A DNA stretch of 64,000 nt from Prochlorococcus sp. AG-409-F19 (GTDB taxonomy: Bacteria > Cyanobacteriota > Cyanobacteriia > PCC-6307 > Cyanobiaceae). The stretch covers positions 1-64,000 of the forward strand of contig QCJV01000005.1 of the NCBI GenBank assembly GCA_003215795.1. Direction: 5' to 3'. Position 1 is the first letter of the stretch. Every line of letters starts with the position of its first letter. Both the position numbers and the translations under genes were made by a program. Under the pieces are notes generated by a model. It did no database searches. It was not told the origin of the DNA and was given only the letters and a program-made list of their open reading frames with translations. This document shows positions 62,564 to 64,000 of the stretch, piece after piece.

Positions 62564-63868
62564 GTGAAAATAACCAGATTTGGAATTATACTTTGCGCAT
62601 TTTTAACTTTACTAAATGATCGCCTAAGTGAAACAATACTACTGCCATTTTTGCCAAAGCTCAAAACATACTTTGGCATAAATCCAACTACACTTGGCTT
62701 ACTTGCAGGCACATATGCGTTTGCGCAGTTTGCAGTTTCACCACTAATAGGTGCACTAAGTGATAAGTATGGAAGAAAGCCCGTAATAACAATATGTGTT
62801 TTGGGTTCATTAATAGGTCTAAGTTTGTTTGCTTTCTCTATTTATCTATTAGGTATAAATGTATCTACGGGCAAGGGAGTGACTCCTTTAATAATAGTTT
62901 TACTATTCTTGGCAAGAATTATAGATGGAGGTAGTGGAGGGACAGCGGCAAGTGCAGCTGCTGTATTGGCTGATATTTCTACACCAGAGAATAGAGCAAA
63001 AACATTTGGGATTATTGGAGCAGCTTTTGGCTTGGGATTTATAATTGGCCCACTTCTTGGAGGAATACTTACTTCTATAAATTTCATATTTCCAGGAATA
63101 GCAGCTGTTTTATTTGCGTTATTTAATCTACTTGTAGTAATACGTTTATTACCGGAAACTTATACTCCAGATGCTAATAATGCAAGGATTAAGAAAAGAG
63201 AATTAAATCCAATTAGTCAGCTGATAAAACTATTTAAGAATCAATTAGTTAGTCGCCTTTCGATTGCATTTTTTATTTTCTTTATCGCATTTAATGGTTT
63301 AACAGCTTTTTTACTTGTTTACCTAGAAGAAATCTTTAATTGGACAGGGAACGAAGTTATCATTTCATTTTTCTTTATTTCAATAACAAAAAACATACTT
63401 CCATCTCTCACGCTTGTTTGGGTAGGTTTAATAGCAATAATTGTACAAGGTGGCTTAATTGGAAGATTAGTAAAAGCATTTGGTGAGTGGAAGTTGACAA
63501 TGGTAGGAATTGGGAGTGTTATATCAGGTTGCATCCTTTTAATTTCTGCTGATAAAGAAAATTCAATTCCTATTGTATTTACATCAGCGACATTCCTTGC
63601 ATTAGGGACAGGGTTAGTTGTTCCCTCTCTCCGTGCAATTATTTCAAAAAAACTTTCTGCTTCTGGACAGGGAGCTATTCTTGGCAACCTACAGGGGCTG
63701 CAAGGCTTAGGTTCCTTCTTGGGTGCTTGGGGAGCGGGAAAAGCCTATGGATCATTAGGACCTAGCAGTCCTTTCTTGATTGGTATGCTTATATTAATAA
63801 TTGTTGGGATACTTATTTCGGGGAAGAATCCGAATAAGCAGGTTAATAAACTTAACGAATTCATTTAA
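62564..63868 (+). CDS. MFS transporter (TetA-like)
   Basis: SPLIGALSDKYGRKPVI motif, 12 hydrophobic segments; GTG start. Confidence 0.88.
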   Translation: MKITRFGIILCAFLTLLNDRLSETILLPFLPKLKTYFGINPTTLGLLAGTYAFAQFAVSPLIGALSDKYGRKPVITICVLGSLIGLSLFAFSIYLLGINVSTGKGVTPLIIVLLFLARIIDGGSGGTAASAAAVLADISTPENRAKTFGIIGAAFGLGFIIGPLLGGILTSINFIFPGIAAVLFALFNLLVVIRLLPETYTPDANNARIKKRELNPISQLIKLFKNQLVSRLSIAFFIFFIAFNGLTAFLLVYLEEIFNWTGNEVIISFFFISITKNILPSLTLVWVGLIAIIVQGGLIGRLVKAFGEWKLTMVGIGSVISGCILLISADKENSIPIVFTSATFLALGTGLVVPSLRAIISKKLSASGQGAILGNLQGLQGLGSFLGAWGAGKAYGSLGPSSPFLIGMLILIIVGILISGKNPNKQVNKLNEFI

Positions 63869-63956
63869 ATTTTTGTATTTTATCGACTTAAAATTTTGAC
63901 AAATAATTAATTATAAAATTAGAAATTAAATCATTTCTTTTGATTAGGAGCTTTTA

Positions 63957-64000
63957 TGCTTGAAGGACTCATTAAGAAGATCTTCACAATAAAACTTACC
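63957..64000 (+). CDS. Possible start of a CDS cut by the window edge
   Basis: TAGGAGC upstream of ATG, reads MLEGLIKKIFTIKL. Confidence 0.35.

Noticed and set aside
62842-63687. Antisense ORFs in the MFS transporter
   Set aside because: Pro/Ile-rich shadows of TM-coding sequence

Overview
AT-rich window that looks like a low-light Prochlorococcus (marine picocyanobacterium): it carries a Pcb chlorophyll-binding antenna gene and a core cyanobacterial gene block. About 1-41.5 kb is a surface-polysaccharide (O-antigen/capsule-type) island. It holds a UbiA-type polyprenyl-phosphate phosphoribosyltransferase next to a truncated SDR gene, an ABC transporter of the lipid-flippase type, a heptose-type block (GmhA-like, HddC-like, reversed-domain HldE-like), a PDH-E1 alpha/beta-like pair, an RfbH-type 3-dehydrase, an acetolactate-synthase-like ThDP enzyme, three FkbM methyltransferases, two phytanoyl-dioxygenase-like proteins, glycosyltransferases, a WecA/WbpL-like initiating transferase, a CapD/WbpM-like dehydratase, and wza-wzz-rfbACDB. 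galE and a tRNA-Arg(UCU) close the island. From about 42.3 kb on is ordinary core genome (rsmI, cysQ, pnp, rpsN, rseP, serS, AAA ATPase, yidC, PH protein, rnpA, rpmH, aroH, sppA, EamA, GT4, Nif11-like, pcb, MFS). The strongest unannotated signals are decayed genes in the island's ORF-free gaps: a frameshifted gmhB in the heptose block, and a decayed glycosyltransferase plus an rfbG-like CDP-glucose 4,6-dehydratase directly upstream of an intact rfbH. The co-occurrence of RfbH with two different ThDP enzymes suggests a C-branched deoxysugar pathway. All family calls are from reading the sequence and from memory; no database search was run.
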